Origin: [Eubacterium] saphenum
GTDB taxonomy: Bacteria; Bacillota; Clostridia; Lachnospirales; Anaerotignaceae
Reading direction: 5' to 3'
NCBI GenBank assembly: GCA_004557645.1
Contig: SFGI01000004.1
Coordinates: 8,723-72,722 of the forward strand
Length of the DNA stretch: 64,000 nt
In this document: positions 25,303 to 34,947 of the stretch, one piece after another
Layout: each line of letters starts with the position of its first letter
Numbering within the stretch: position 1 is the stretch's first letter
Translations under genes and position numbers: made by a program
Notes under the pieces: model-generated
Told to the model about the DNA's origin: nothing
What the model saw: only the letters and a program-made list of their open reading frames with translations
Database searches by the model: none

Positions 25303-27210
25303 TCAATTTTCCATATCTGTTGTTTCCGAGGAAGCTTCTTCCCCTTCGTTGGCGATGCCCAAAATTTCATTGCGCACCTTCTGGTCAAACAGAGCACGGA
25401 ATTCGTCCCCTGTCACCTTTTCTTTTTCTACCAGCAGCTTTGCGGTAGCATGGAGCATTTCCATATTTTCTTTCAGGAGGCGTTTTGCTTCCCGATAAGC
25501 TTCTGTTACGATACGGTTGACTTCCTGGTCGATGGTAGATGCCACGCCTTCGCCATAATTTCTTGCCTGACCCCAGTCTCTGCCGATAAAGACTTCGTTG
25601 CTGTCTCCGCCGAACTGGATGGGCCCCAGAACCTCACTCATACCATATTTTGTGACCATATCCCTTGCCATGGATGTGGCACGTTCGATGTCGTTGGAAG
25701 CACCTGTGGTGATATCCTTGATGACCAGTTCTTCCGCCGCACGGCCGCCCAACAGGCTGACGATCTCCTGTTCCATCATCATCTTTGTCATGTACATCCG
25801 ATCCTCGCCGGGCAGGGGCATGGTGTAGCCGCCAGCCATCCCCGTAGGGATGATGGAAATGCTGTGGACAGGGTCCAGTTCGCTCAGCACTTCAAACAGG
25901 ATCGCATGACCGCCTTCATGGTATGCTGTGATGTATTTTTCTTTTTCAGAGATGACTCTTGTTTTCTTTTCGGTACCTACGCCGATTTTGATAAGAGCCT
26001 TCTGGATTTCTGCCATATCGATCTTCTTCTTGCCGTCTCTGGCTGTCAAAAGGGCTGCTTCATTCAGCAGGTTTGCCAAGTCTGCGCCGGTGAAGCCTGC
26101 TGTGGTCTGCGCCACCACTTTCAGGTCAACTTCGCCAGACATAGGCTTGCCCTTGGCATGGACACGCAGAATGGCTTCTCTGCCCTTTACGTCTGGTCTG
26201 CCTACATAAACCTGTCTGTCGAAACGACCGGGTCTGAGAAGGGCAGGGTCCAGAATATCTGCACGGTTTGTAGCTGCGATGATGATAACGCTTTCATTGA
26301 TGCCGAAACCGTCCATTTCCACCAGCAGCTGGTTCAATGTCTGTTCTCTTTCATCGTGTCCGCCGCCCAGGCCGGCACCTCTGCGGCGGCCCACTGCGTC
26401 GATTTCATCGATGAAAACGATACTGGGGGAATTTTTCTTTGCCTGTTCGAACAGGTCGCGGACACGGGATGCGCCGACGCCGACGAACATTTCTACGAAA
26501 TCGGAACCGGAAATGCTGAAGAAAGGCACGCCCGCCTCACCAGCAACGGCTTTCGCCAATAATGTTTTACCTGTACCGGGAGGGCCTACCAAGAGGACCC
26601 CTTTGGGGATACGTGCGCCCAGCTCTGTGAATTTCTGGGGTGCTTTCAGAAACTGCACCAGCTCTTCCAGCTCTGCCTTTTCTTCATCACAGCCTGCCAC
26701 GTTGTCAAAGGTCACTTTATTTTCCCCATCCACGCTCATCTTTGCCTTGCTCTTGCCGAAGTTGGCCATTTTGCCGCCGCCCCCCTGCATTCTGTTGAAC
26801 AGAAGAGAGAAGACGATGATCATAACGATCAGCATGATGAGGGAAGGAACGATCTGGGAAAACATGCTTTGCCGCTGCAGTTCCCCAACTTCTTCTTTCA
26901 CACCGTTGGTCACTGCTTTTTCATGCAATATTTCCTGGAATACGGACATACTGGGTACATCGACAGTGATGATGCTGCCATCTTTCAATGTCGCCTGTGC
27001 TGTACCATAGTCGCTGACTTCCGTACTTCTGGAAACTTCAACGGATGCTACATTATCCGCTTCCAGTTCCTGCAGTAGGTCACTGTAAACATAAGCTTCC
27101 GCTGCTTCCTTTTGCTGGGGAAGCACCTGGGGGCCGGTATAGGCCAGGGCTGCCAGAATGACGATAAACACCAGAGCATAGAGCCCTATGGATTTAAAAT
27201 ATTTGTTCAA
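25303..27210 (-). CDS. ftsH: ATP-dependent zinc metalloprotease FtsH
   Basis: A 635-residue membrane-bound AAA+ protease that degrades misfolded membrane and regulatory proteins and, in Bacillus, affects sporulation. Segments: TM1 (8-24), extracytoplasmic domain (25-115), TM2 (117-138), Walker A GPPGTGKT (209-216), Walker B IVFIDEIDAVG (264-274), SRH NRADILDPALLRPGRFD (315-331) and zinc site HEGGH (431-435). The start is TTG at 27210 behind AAGGAGG. Order tilS-hpt-ftsH is the classical Firmicutes arrangement. Confidence 0.97.
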   Translation of the reverse strand: MNKYFKSIGLYALVFIVILAALAYTGPQVLPQQKEAAEAYVYSDLLQELEADNVASVEVSRSTEVSDYGTAQATLKDGSIITVDVPSMSVFQEILHEKAVTNGVKEEVGELQRQSMFSQIVPSLIMLIVMIIVFSLLFNRMQGGGGKMANFGKSKAKMSVDGENKVTFDNVAGCDEEKAELEELVQFLKAPQKFTELGARIPKGVLLVGPPGTGKTLLAKAVAGEAGVPFFSISGSDFVEMFVGVGASRVRDLFEQAKKNSPSIVFIDEIDAVGRRRGAGLGGGHDEREQTLNQLLVEMDGFGINESVIIIAATNRADILDPALLRPGRFDRQVYVGRPDVKGREAILRVHAKGKPMSGEVDLKVVAQTTAGFTGADLANLLNEAALLTARDGKKKIDMAEIQKALIKIGVGTEKKTRVISEKEKYITAYHEGGHAILFEVLSELDPVHSISIIPTGMAGGYTMPLPGEDRMYMTKMMMEQEIVSLLGGRAAEELVIKDITTGASNDIERATSMARDMVTKYGMSEVLGPIQFGGDSNEVFIGRDWGQARNYGEGVASTIDQEVNRIVTEAYREAKRLLKENMEMLHATAKLLVEKEKVTGDEFRALFDQKVRNEILGIANEGEEASSETTDMEN

Positions 27211-27342
27211 GAGCGTTCCTCCTTATACTCATAATTATTTTGACTGTCCGGCCTTCTTTACCCCACAGAGACCAGACCATATCAATTTATAATTGTAGCA
27301 TACTTTATATAGAAACGCAACGCAGGTTTTCCCAGAAAGGAC

Positions 27343-27376
27343 GAAAAAAAAGCCGAAAACCAAAAGGTTTACGGCT
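27343..27376 (-). terminator. Terminator of the tilS-hpt operon
   Basis: Stem AGCCGTAAACC / GGTTTTCGGCT followed by eight T on the minus strand, 8 nt after the hpt stop. Confidence 0.88.
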
Positions 27377-27384
27377 AATATTTT

Positions 27385-27915
27385 TTAGTCCTCGTCGAAG
27401 TGCAGCACGCCTACGTAGTTCAGGTTTCTGTATTTCTGGGCATAGTCCAGACCATAGCCCACCACAAAGGCATCGGGGATAGTGAAGCCTGTGTAGTCTG
27501 CCTTGATATCCACCACACGGCGGTCGGGCTTATCCAGCAGAGTCACCAGCTTCAGCTTCTTGGGATTTCTGCTTTCCAGCAGTTCTTTCAACTTTTTCAG
27601 GGTTCTGCCTGTATCGATGATATCTTCTACGATCAGCACGTTTTTGCCGGCGATATCCTCATCCAAGTCCATCTTGACATTGATCTTGCCGGAGCTTTCT
27701 GTGCTGTCGCCATAGCTGGAAACGCTCATGAAATTCATGGTCACGGGCATTTTCATCTTCTTTGCCAGATCGACGATGGTCACAACGGCACCCTTCAGGG
27801 CGCAGACCAGTTCCACCTGTTCATCGCCAAATTCCTGATATAATTCATCTGCCAGTTCTGCCAGCCTTTTGTCGATCTGTTCTGCAGAAAGCATCACTTC
27901 TACTCTTTCTTTCAT
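27385..27915 (-). CDS. hpt: Hypoxanthine phosphoribosyltransferase
   Basis: A purine salvage enzyme converting hypoxanthine (and guanine) with PRPP to IMP/GMP. It is 176 residues from the ATG at 27915 behind GGAGGG. The PRPP motif is VLIVEDIIDTGRTL (about 91-104); the flexible-loop residues SSYGDST (about 66) and the base-binding DIKADYTGFTIPDAFVVGYGLD segment are present. Its start overlaps the tilS stop (ATGA), giving translational coupling as in Bacillus tilS-hprT. Confidence 0.97.
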   Translation of the reverse strand: MKERVEVMLSAEQIDKRLAELADELYQEFGDEQVELVCALKGAVVTIVDLAKKMKMPVTMNFMSVSSYGDSTESSGKINVKMDLDEDIAGKNVLIVEDIIDTGRTLKKLKELLESRNPKKLKLVTLLDKPDRRVVDIKADYTGFTIPDAFVVGYGLDYAQKYRNLNYVGVLHFDED

Positions 27916-29273
27916 TCCTGTACCCTCCGTATTCGAATCCAAATCCGCCGAACCGTCTGTTCATCCGCCCCCGCGGCTGCGGAAGCACGCAGACCGGGCA
28001 CCCAAAGGACTTCCTCCCCCATGGTGATGAGGGGATAGGATGCACGCCGGTCTCTGGGGATCTTTTCATCGATGAACAGATCTTTGATCTTTTTCCTGCC
28101 GTTTTGCAAAGGGATAAAGTCCCCTGCTTTTCTGGTTCGGCAAAACAGCGTATATTTTATTTTATCATAATCGAATACATTCGTACAGGTTTCCGCAGAA
28201 ATTTCGACTTTTTTTTCATGGAAAGAAGCGCAGACAGCAATACCTGCCTCGGGAATCAGCACTTCTTCGTCCACAGGCAGCTCGTAGCAGAAGCCCTCCG
28301 CCTGCTGTTCTCTTTTGCGGGAGAGAACCAAGGCTTCATAGCGGTTTTCGGCACGGATACCTTGGGGAAAATCACGGCTTTTCCCCGATTCTTTTTGCAG
28401 CAGATCTTCCAGAGCTTGGATCTGCACCTGAGAAACATCAGTCTGCAGGAAAATCCCCATGGCTTTTCGCAGCACCCGCCGCCTCATGGCAGGGTGCAGG
28501 GCATGCAGCTTTTCTCTGGAAAGATGGACTTCTTCCGGAGCAGAGGGCAGCTTCCCTTGGGCAAAATAAGCTTCCGCCTGCTGTTCCAGAAACTCCTCTT
28601 CTTCCGCCAAAAGGGATGCTGTTTCTGCAATATGAGTCACGGCCTTGGGATTGATCTCCTCCAAAAGAGGCAAAACCCGCAGGCGCAGCTTGTTTCGGGT
28701 ATATTTTTCCTGCTGGTTGGTGGCATCTTCCCTCCAGTGCAGGTGATTTTCCCGACAATACTGCTCGATTTCTTCCCTATCGCAGAACAGCAGAGGACGA
28801 CAGATATCCCCCCGCACAGGGGACATACCCGTAAGCCCTGTCAGGCCTGTGCCGCGGCAAAGGCGCATGAGGATCGTCTCCGCCTGATCCTTTCGATGAT
28901 GGGCAACGGCAATGCGCCCTTCCCTGCCGGCGGCCTCCCGAAAGGCAGCATAGCGCAGGATGCGTCCCGTTTCTTCCTCACCAAGACGGCGCAGCTTGGC
29001 TTCCTTCGCCACATCATACTCCTTCACCACACAGGGGATACCCAGAGAAGCGCAGAGATTCTCCGCAAAACGAGCGTCCTCGTCTGCTTCCCTTCCCCGC
29101 AGCCCATGATGGATATGGACAGCGGTGATCTGCCAGTTCTCTTCCTCCTGCCAGCTATGCAAAAGATGCAGCAGCGCCACAGAATCCGCCCCGCCGGAAA
29201 GCCCCACGATGAGCTTTGCACCTCGGGGGAACATATGAAATTGTGCGATGGTCTTTCGTACTTTTTCCCGCAT
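27912..29273 (-). CDS. tilS: tRNA(Ile)-lysidine synthase
   Basis: This enzyme attaches lysine to C34 of the CAU-anticodon tRNA-Ile, changing both its identity and its codon reading to AUA. The product is 453 residues. The PP-loop is SGGADS (26-31), followed by VHIHHGLRGREADED (about 52-66), the AHHRKDQAETILM block and the CRGTGLTGLTGM block. A C-terminal TilS domain (about 380-453) is present. The ATG at 29273 follows GGAGAC. It is translationally coupled to hpt; spoIIE lies 86 nt upstream. Confidence 0.96.
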   Translation of the reverse strand: MREKVRKTIAQFHMFPRGAKLIVGLSGGADSVALLHLLHSWQEEENWQITAVHIHHGLRGREADEDARFAENLCASLGIPCVVKEYDVAKEAKLRRLGEEETGRILRYAAFREAAGREGRIAVAHHRKDQAETILMRLCRGTGLTGLTGMSPVRGDICRPLLFCDREEIEQYCRENHLHWREDATNQQEKYTRNKLRLRVLPLLEEINPKAVTHIAETASLLAEEEEFLEQQAEAYFAQGKLPSAPEEVHLSREKLHALHPAMRRRVLRKAMGIFLQTDVSQVQIQALEDLLQKESGKSRDFPQGIRAENRYEALVLSRKREQQAEGFCYELPVDEEVLIPEAGIAVCASFHEKKVEISAETCTNVFDYDKIKYTLFCRTRKAGDFIPLQNGRKKIKDLFIDEKIPRDRRASYPLITMGEEVLWVPGLRASAAAGADEQTVRRIWIRIRRVQE

Positions 29274-29359
29274 AGTCGTCTCCTTATTGGTCTGTCACCA
29301 TATTATCATCACTCTACACGAATTGGGGAAAAAACGCAAGTCCGCCAACACTGCCAGTT

Positions 29360-31768
29360 TCAGGCACGTTTTCGCCAGAAACGGCTGGCCAATACGGTCA
29401 TATCGTCCCGTCGGCCCTCCTGCCGTTCCTTTTTGGCTTCCTGCAGGATATAATCCGCCGCATCCTGGGGGTTCGACATGGGAAAGGAGGTCAGCTTGCC
29501 TTTCAGCCAGGCTCCCGTCTGTTCTTCGCCCCCAAGGGCATCGGTAATGCCGTCAGTCACCATAAGGATCATATCCCCATCCTTCAGGAGCATCTCATTT
29601 TTCTCCGCACTGACCTGCTTCAAAATGCCTGCAGGCAATGTGGCAGAGCGCAGGGAAATGATGCGGCTGCCCCGCCAGATATAGGTCGCCACGGCCCCCA
29701 GCTTGACGAACTCCGCATGTCCGTCGAACAGGTCTACATGGCAGATATCCAGTGTGGCATAGGTTTCCTCGCCCCGCCGCAGGAGCAGAGCGGAATTGAT
29801 CATTCCCACCGCCAGTTCACGATCAAAGCCGGCTTCCGTGAATTGTTCCAGCAGTTCGATGGCGATACGGCTTTCCTTCGCCGCCCGTTCCCCGGTGCCC
29901 ATACCGTCGGAAAGGGCCAGAAGGGCATTGCCCCGTTCTGTTTCCAGAAAGGCTGCCGCATCCCCTGTAGGTCTGCCTTCCTCCGCCGGGGAAAAGGCTG
30001 TGGCTGTGGTCAGGGAAAAGGCAGGCTCTTCCCGAAAATGCAGGGTGCAGTCCCGTTCCGCCCCGTCTACAGAGCAGGTCCCTTCCTCCAGCAAGACCAT
30101 GGGGCAGCCCAAGGTCTTTTTCACCAAAGGCAGGATCTTATCTCTGCAAATGCCTTTCCCACCGCAGGCAGGCAGAACGATCCGCACCTGTCGGGAACCT
30201 CCGGTTCCCTCCCGACCGTTTTTCTCTTCTGTGACGACTACCTTTTTTGGTCGAAAACCCTGCTTTTTCAAGGCATCGGTCAATGCCTTTTCCGCGCCCT
30301 CCAGAAAAACGCAGTTCAGTTCCATCTGTCCCGAAAGGGTCTGCATGATCTGACCCACCGCCTGCAATTGCTGTCCTACTAACTCTCTGCATTCCGTCAG
30401 GCGGCTGAGCCAAAGGCAGTCCCTTCGATACATTTCATAAACCTCGTTGACCGTTTCCACAAACCCATCCACCCGGGGGCAGGTCTCCCGAAAATTTTCC
30501 GGCAGTTCGGCTTCGGTAAACCGCCCGCGGCTGTCACAATGGGACAGAGCAGAAAAGGTCATGCCATAGGTTTTATAAAGGTCTTCCTCCCAGCAGTAAT
30601 GGGCCAGCCCGCAGTCTTGACAGGCCCTTCCTGCAATGGTATCGACCAATCTTCCAATTTCTCCTTTGTCCTTTCGTTCCCCCTCCTTGACAAAGGTTTT
30701 TGCCAGTGCTTCGAAGGCTGCCGATACATCCAGCAGCTTCTCTTCGGTCAACTCCTTCATTTTCGTGTATCTGTCCTGGGGGCTTTCTGTTTTCCGTATA
30801 CCGCTGAGCTTTTCCAGCAGTCCTTTGGGGAACAGGGAAAACAGAGCTGCCCCGATTACCAATCCTCCCATCCAAATCGGTTCCAGCAACGTCATATCTA
30901 TGTAAAACAGAAAAATGCAGGGAGCCAGCACCATAGCCAGAGCAGAGGCCAACCTGCCCAGCCCGCTGACGCAGCCCGCCAACATTCCCCCTAAAGCGAG
31001 GGCTACAAAAAGGGGCAGTTCCACCCCATTGCAAAGAAAAAGCAGGAAGCCCAGAAAAACCCCGGCAGCTGCCCCGCCGCCGATGCCTTCCTGCCTTGCG
31101 GCAAAAAGAAGGAAGAAAGCCGAAGCCGCCGGCAAAAGCGTATCCCGCAAAAGGGGATGCTCCAAAGAAGCCAGCCCTGCCAATGCGCCGCCCAGCAAAA
31201 GCAGCAGGGAAAGGGTCTCTTCCCTGGTTAGGGTGAAATATTTTTCCCGTTCCAGCAACAAAGAAACGCCCTTCTGCAAAAGATAGCTGATGCCCAGGGT
31301 CAATGCCCCCTCCACTGCCGCAATGGCGAAGTAGAAACCCAGCCCCTGTCGGCTGATGGCAAAGAAAATCCCAGCCAGAGCCGAAGCAAAGGTGCCCAGA
31401 AGGGCTTTCTTTCCCATTTCTTCCCGCAGAAGGAAGCGCCCCATGGTCAGCTGAATGGCAAAGGCTGCCGCCAATCCCGCCCCCGCTTTTAGGGGCGCAT
31501 TGGGAAAAGAACCCAAGCCCACCGACAGCCAGACCGCCCAGAACAGCCCGCCTTCTCCAAAAAAAGCTGAAAGATAGGCTAAGCCCATGGGGCGCAGCAG
31601 CCCCAAAAGCTCCACCCTGCCCCAAAGGAGCCCCACCAGACAAAAGCAGCCGCCCTTCGCCAGTGCTTTCCAAGGGAAAGGCTTTTTCGGCTCTTTTTTC
31701 GGCAGGATCATCTTGCCCAAGGCAGGAGTCTGTTCCGTATATTCCAATGTGATTTCTGTTTTTTCCAT
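29360..31768 (-). CDS. spoIIE: Stage II sporulation protein E, membrane PP2C phosphatase
   Basis: SpoIIE dephosphorylates SpoIIAA to activate sigma-F in the forespore and helps build the polar septum. I chose the ATG at 31768 behind GGAGGGA; another in-frame ATG is five codons upstream, without a site. Of 802 residues, about 40-320 form ten or so membrane helices, about 320-560 the regulatory region with clustered cysteines, and about 590-795 the PP2C domain (LSDGMGTGERAAKES and VTDGITDALGGE carry metal-binding Asp). The promoter has Spo0A-type architecture. Position before tilS-hpt-ftsH is as in Bacillus. Confidence 0.96.
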   Translation of the reverse strand: MEKTEITLEYTEQTPALGKMILPKKEPKKPFPWKALAKGGCFCLVGLLWGRVELLGLLRPMGLAYLSAFFGEGGLFWAVWLSVGLGSFPNAPLKAGAGLAAAFAIQLTMGRFLLREEMGKKALLGTFASALAGIFFAISRQGLGFYFAIAAVEGALTLGISYLLQKGVSLLLEREKYFTLTREETLSLLLLLGGALAGLASLEHPLLRDTLLPAASAFFLLFAARQEGIGGGAAAGVFLGFLLFLCNGVELPLFVALALGGMLAGCVSGLGRLASALAMVLAPCIFLFYIDMTLLEPIWMGGLVIGAALFSLFPKGLLEKLSGIRKTESPQDRYTKMKELTEEKLLDVSAAFEALAKTFVKEGERKDKGEIGRLVDTIAGRACQDCGLAHYCWEEDLYKTYGMTFSALSHCDSRGRFTEAELPENFRETCPRVDGFVETVNEVYEMYRRDCLWLSRLTECRELVGQQLQAVGQIMQTLSGQMELNCVFLEGAEKALTDALKKQGFRPKKVVVTEEKNGREGTGGSRQVRIVLPACGGKGICRDKILPLVKKTLGCPMVLLEEGTCSVDGAERDCTLHFREEPAFSLTTATAFSPAEEGRPTGDAAAFLETERGNALLALSDGMGTGERAAKESRIAIELLEQFTEAGFDRELAVGMINSALLLRRGEETYATLDICHVDLFDGHAEFVKLGAVATYIWRGSRIISLRSATLPAGILKQVSAEKNEMLLKDGDMILMVTDGITDALGGEEQTGAWLKGKLTSFPMSNPQDAADYILQEAKKERQEGRRDDMTVLASRFWRKRA

Positions 31769-31789
31769 ACTGCTTCCCTCCATATGCCC

Positions 31790-31854
31790 ATTCTAAACAA
31801 ATAGAACCGCTTTTTTTGTCAAACACAGTCGAGGGAGACAAAAAAATTTCGACA
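31790..31854 (-). promoter_or_regulatory. spoIIE promoter with 21-bp spacing and Spo0A box
   Basis: Minus strand: TTGACA (31817-31822) and TAGAAT (31790-31795) are 21 nt apart, too wide for ordinary sigma-A use. The 0A-box TGTCGAA (31848-31854) lies 25 nt upstream of the -35. Spo0A-activated sigma-A promoters such as B. subtilis spoIIE and spoIIG have the same wide spacing. Confidence 0.8.
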
Positions 31855-31970
31855 GCCTTCGCCCCTTTCCCCTTGCAGGCAGTCAAGATATGCAGTAAGA
31901 TAAGGAAAACTATCGTTTTCAGATGGGATAAGGCTGTGGTCTTATCCATTTTTATAGGAGGAATGTTTTT

Positions 31971-32396
31971 ATGTGGCAAATGCTTTGGCCTATTCTCATC
32001 GTTATCGGCGCAAATACCCTTTACCATACCTGCGCCAAATCCACCCCGGCGGATATCAGTCCCTTTGCCTCTCTGGCGCTGACCTATCTGATCGCAGGGG
32101 CCGTTTCCATTGTGATGTTCTTTTTGACCGGAGGGCAGAAAAATATCCTGCAGGAAATGACAAAAGCCAACTGGGCCACCATCCTTCTGTCCGCCTCCAT
32201 CGTTTTTTTGGAATTTGGTTATATCTGTGTCTATCGGGCAGGGTGGCAGGTCAGCGTGGCTTCTCTGGTCTGCAATATCACTGTGGCGTGTATCCTGCTT
32301 TTCGTAGGCATTTTGCTGTATAAAGAAACCATCACCCCCAAACAGATGGCAGGCATTGCCGTTTGCGCCGCCGGGCTGTTCCTGATTGGCAAATAA
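31971..32396 (+). CDS. EamA-domain small transporter (half-size DMT protein)
   Basis: A 141-residue membrane protein with four helices and one EamA domain; full DMT exporters have two copies of this domain, so it probably works as a dimer. The C-terminal KETITPKQMAGIAVCAAGLFLIG is the EamA signature, and the N-terminus MWQMLWPILIVIGANTLYHTCAK forms helix 1. The ATG at 31971 follows AGGAGGA. It stands alone, divergent from spoIIE and convergent with the YkvA gene. Substrate unknown. Confidence 0.88.
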   Translation: MWQMLWPILIVIGANTLYHTCAKSTPADISPFASLALTYLIAGAVSIVMFFLTGGQKNILQEMTKANWATILLSASIVFLEFGYICVYRAGWQVSVASLVCNITVACILLFVGILLYKETITPKQMAGIAVCAAGLFLIGK

Positions 32397-32423
32397 AAAA
32401 AGAGTCCTTTCTGGACTCTTTTA
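32397..32423. terminator. Bidirectional terminator between the EamA and YkvA genes
   Basis: Stem AGAGTCC / GGACTCT with TTTCT loop, A run on the left and TTTTAATT on the right. Confidence 0.82.
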
Positions 32424-32424
32424 A

Positions 32425-32832
32425 TTATTTCTCTAAAATTTGTTTCCCGTTTTCTTTTTTCCATTTGCGATATTCTTCCACATCATCATGGACCATCTTC
32501 ATGACAAGGGCGATCACCGCTGCATCATCCACATAGCCGATCCCGGGGATGGCATCTGTAAACAGGCTGGCAGGAGATACGATATAGAGCAGCCCCCCAA
32601 GGATGGCAATAACAGAACCAAGGGGGATATCTGTATATTCCCGTTTGGAATAGGCACGCACAAGGGAGATCAGGATCGGGATATCCCCCAGTTTATCGCC
32701 CACCACAGGGATCAGATTCAGTTTTTGCTCCAGACGTTCCAGAAATTTTTCCAGCTGATCCGTATCATTCACAAATTCCGCCGCCTGGGCTTCCTGTTCT
32801 TTCAAAATTGGCAGCAGCTTTTTTTCATCCAT
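32425..32832 (-). CDS. YkvA/DUF1232 family membrane protein
   Basis: A 135-residue protein with the DUF1232 block YSKREYTDIPLGSVIAILGGLLYIVSPASLFTDAIPGIGYVDDAAVI split across residues about 65-112; the motif YIVSPxDxxPD-like is present as YIVSPASLFTDAIPG. Function unknown. I chose the ATG at 32832 behind GGAGGTGGG. It lies 30 nt after the helicase-loader gene on the same strand and may share its transcript, ending in a bidirectional terminator. Confidence 0.82.
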   Translation of the reverse strand: MDEKKLLPILKEQEAQAAEFVNDTDQLEKFLERLEQKLNLIPVVGDKLGDIPILISLVRAYSKREYTDIPLGSVIAILGGLLYIVSPASLFTDAIPGIGYVDDAAVIALVMKMVHDDVEEYRKWKKENGKQILEK

Positions 32833-32862
32833 CCTTCCCACCTCCATGGGCTCGTCCCTTTT

Positions 32863-33852
32863 TTATCTGCTATATTTCTTCTTCATGCGGATATCCTCCC
32901 CAAAGAATTTCAGGGTGGTATATTCGCCAATCAAACGGCTCATCACACGGTCAGAATACTGCTCCATCAGCGCCTGATAATCCAGATTGGTAGAGATCAC
33001 CACAGGGCGTTTGTGGAGCTTTCTGTCGTTGATGATGCGGAACAGTTCCGATGCCGTAAACATGGTGGCAAATTCCGTCCCCAAGTCATCGATGATGAGC
33101 AGGTCTGCATCCAGCAGCTCTGCATCCCAATCCGTGGTTTCTTCTTCCTCATCCCGATGGAAGCGCATTTCCTCCAGCTGCTTGAAAAGCTGCCCCGCTG
33201 TCAGGTAAAGGACAGTCTTGCCCTGGGCCAGCACATCCTTGGCGATGCAGTTGCACAGGAAAGTCTTGCCTCTGCCTGCGCCGCCGTAGAGGAGCAGATT
33301 GTCCCCGGTGAAATCCTCCGCAAAGGCCATGGCCATTTTCAGGTTCCGCTTTGCGTTTTCCTTGGGAGAGATTCCCTCACCGGGCACCACATCATCGCTG
33401 AACAGGCGAAGGTCGAAGGTATCGAAATTTTCCACCTGGATCACATCCCGTACATTGGACTGGTCGTAGAGCCTGTCCATCAATTTATGCTTCATGCAGG
33501 CACAGGGGGTGTTTCCCACATAGCCCGTGTCCTTGCAGGTCTCACAGACATATTCCATTTTCAGCAGACTGGGGGACAGACAGTTTTTCGCCATGATGCC
33601 CATTCTTTCATCCTCCAAGTCCTGCTGTTTTTGCTTCATTTCCGCCACTGCCGCCTCCAGCGCATCGGGGCTCAGCAGCACCAGCTTCGCCGTGGAGACC
33701 CCCAGCAGGGAAAGTTCCTGTTCTATTTCCGCCAGTCGGGGAAATCTGGTATACAGGCTTTCCTTCCGTTCCCGCAGTTCCGCCGCCTTTTGGGTCCGCA
33801 GGGCATCATATTCCCGCAGCACTTCCCGATAAATTTGCGTTCTCGTTGCCAA
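32863..33852 (-). CDS. DnaC/DnaI-type replicative helicase loader ATPase
   Basis: A 329-residue AAA+ protein. The N-terminal helical region (about 1-95) probably binds the helicase. A cysteine cluster CETCKDTGYVGNTPCACM (about 102-119) resembles the zinc site of DnaI. Walker A is LLLYGGAGRGKT (about 187-198), Walker B is LLIIDDLGTE (about 248-257), and the Arg-rich RVMSRLIGEYTTLKF sits near the end. With the adjacent DnaD-domain gene it forms the primosome loading pair (DnaD-DnaI) of Firmicutes. The ATG at 33852 lies 32 nt after the DnaD stop. Confidence 0.92.
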   Translation of the reverse strand: MATRTQIYREVLREYDALRTQKAAELRERKESLYTRFPRLAEIEQELSLLGVSTAKLVLLSPDALEAAVAEMKQKQQDLEDERMGIMAKNCLSPSLLKMEYVCETCKDTGYVGNTPCACMKHKLMDRLYDQSNVRDVIQVENFDTFDLRLFSDDVVPGEGISPKENAKRNLKMAMAFAEDFTGDNLLLYGGAGRGKTFLCNCIAKDVLAQGKTVLYLTAGQLFKQLEEMRFHRDEEEETTDWDAELLDADLLIIDDLGTEFATMFTASELFRIINDRKLHKRPVVISTNLDYQALMEQYSDRVMSRLIGEYTTLKFFGEDIRMKKKYSR

Positions 33853-33884
33853 AATCTTCCCCTCCTATCCATCTTTCTTCTCTA

Positions 33885-34829
33885 TTACCATTTTTCCCGC
33901 TGTTCCCGTTCCAGTCGTTCCAGCTCCGCAAAGTCCCATTCGCTCTGGGTATAGTTGATGAAACGATTCTGTCTGGGTTTGGGCTGTTCTTTTTGGGCAG
34001 GCTTCTGCCCTGCCTGATTGTTCTGGCTCTTTTTCGCCGCAAATGCCTTATCCAGTTCCGCAACGCCTGCGGCATCCTTCACGCCTGCATCCCGCCACTG
34101 GCGCAAAATGCTGTCGGCATAAGGGAAGGAAGCCTTTCCCGTCTGCAAAACGGTCCGTTCGCAGGCCATTTTGATCAGTTCCATGGGCAGTTTATATTCC
34201 TTCAGCCATTTTTTCATATAATTCTCTTCCGCAGGCACAGGCAGTCTGTTCTGCCCCAAGGACTGCAAAATGGTGCGGAAGCCTGTTTTTCTCAGTTCGA
34301 TATATTCTGCGGCTTTTTCCACCGTATCGATGCCTTCTTCTGCCCAGCCAAGGGCGACTTTTTCGATATAGCGCATGCCCTTATGCCCATTGGCGGTGCA
34401 ATAGGAAAGCAGCAGGTCGATGACATCCAAGGGCAGTCCCAACCAGTCGTGGAAGCTGAAAAGGAGGCTCATATCCTGATGGGAAAGCATCTTGCCCAGT
34501 TTTTTCTGGGCGGATTCGAAAAGATTTTTCACATCCTGATTTTTTATGTACATGGCCAGCTCCGCCGGGGGATAATCGGGACGTTCCGAAGAAACAAGGG
34601 TGCGCCTTTGGGGCGGCTTGCTCTCTTCCCCCTTCTGCATCACCTTTCGATCCATCCAATAGGCCCATGCCCGCAGGACATCGCTTTCCGTGGCGTTCAG
34701 TTTTTCCGCCACCTTTGCGGAATCCCGCCCCACCACAAGGGTCATCAAATAAACGGAAACATACAAAGGAGGCGCCACAGGCAGTTCTGTTTCGATAAAT
34801 GCTTTGCTCAATTCAATTTTTTCTGCCAT
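33885..34829 (-). CDS. DnaD-domain primosome protein
   Basis: A 314-residue protein from the ATG at 34829 (GAGGGTG upstream); a longer frame to 35003 reads through the tagO terminator and a 9-bp tandem repeat. The N-terminal winged helix (about 15-75, YVSVYLMTLVVGRDSAKVAEKLNATESDVLRAW in part) is followed by two DnaD/DnaB_2 domains (about 110-185 and 190-265). The second carries the conserved YIEKVALGWAEEGIDT (about 165-180). It acts with the downstream helicase loader in replication restart or initiation. Confidence 0.9.
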   Translation of the reverse strand: MAEKIELSKAFIETELPVAPPLYVSVYLMTLVVGRDSAKVAEKLNATESDVLRAWAYWMDRKVMQKGEESKPPQRRTLVSSERPDYPPAELAMYIKNQDVKNLFESAQKKLGKMLSHQDMSLLFSFHDWLGLPLDVIDLLLSYCTANGHKGMRYIEKVALGWAEEGIDTVEKAAEYIELRKTGFRTILQSLGQNRLPVPAEENYMKKWLKEYKLPMELIKMACERTVLQTGKASFPYADSILRQWRDAGVKDAAGVAELDKAFAAKKSQNNQAGQKPAQKEQPKPRQNRFINYTQSEWDFAELERLEREQREKW

Positions 34830-34908
34830 ATCTGCACCCTCTTCTCCGTTTCTTTTCGCAGGTTTCAGTATATCATATTTCGACCGACAAAAACAGGGGA
34901 ACACAGAC

Positions 34909-34940
34909 AAAAAAATCTCCCTGTTTTGGAAACAGGGAGA
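34909..34940 (-). terminator. tagO terminator
   Basis: Stem TCTCCCTGTTT / AAACAGGGAGA followed by seven T on the minus strand. Confidence 0.9.
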
Positions 34941-34947
34941 AGGTTTA

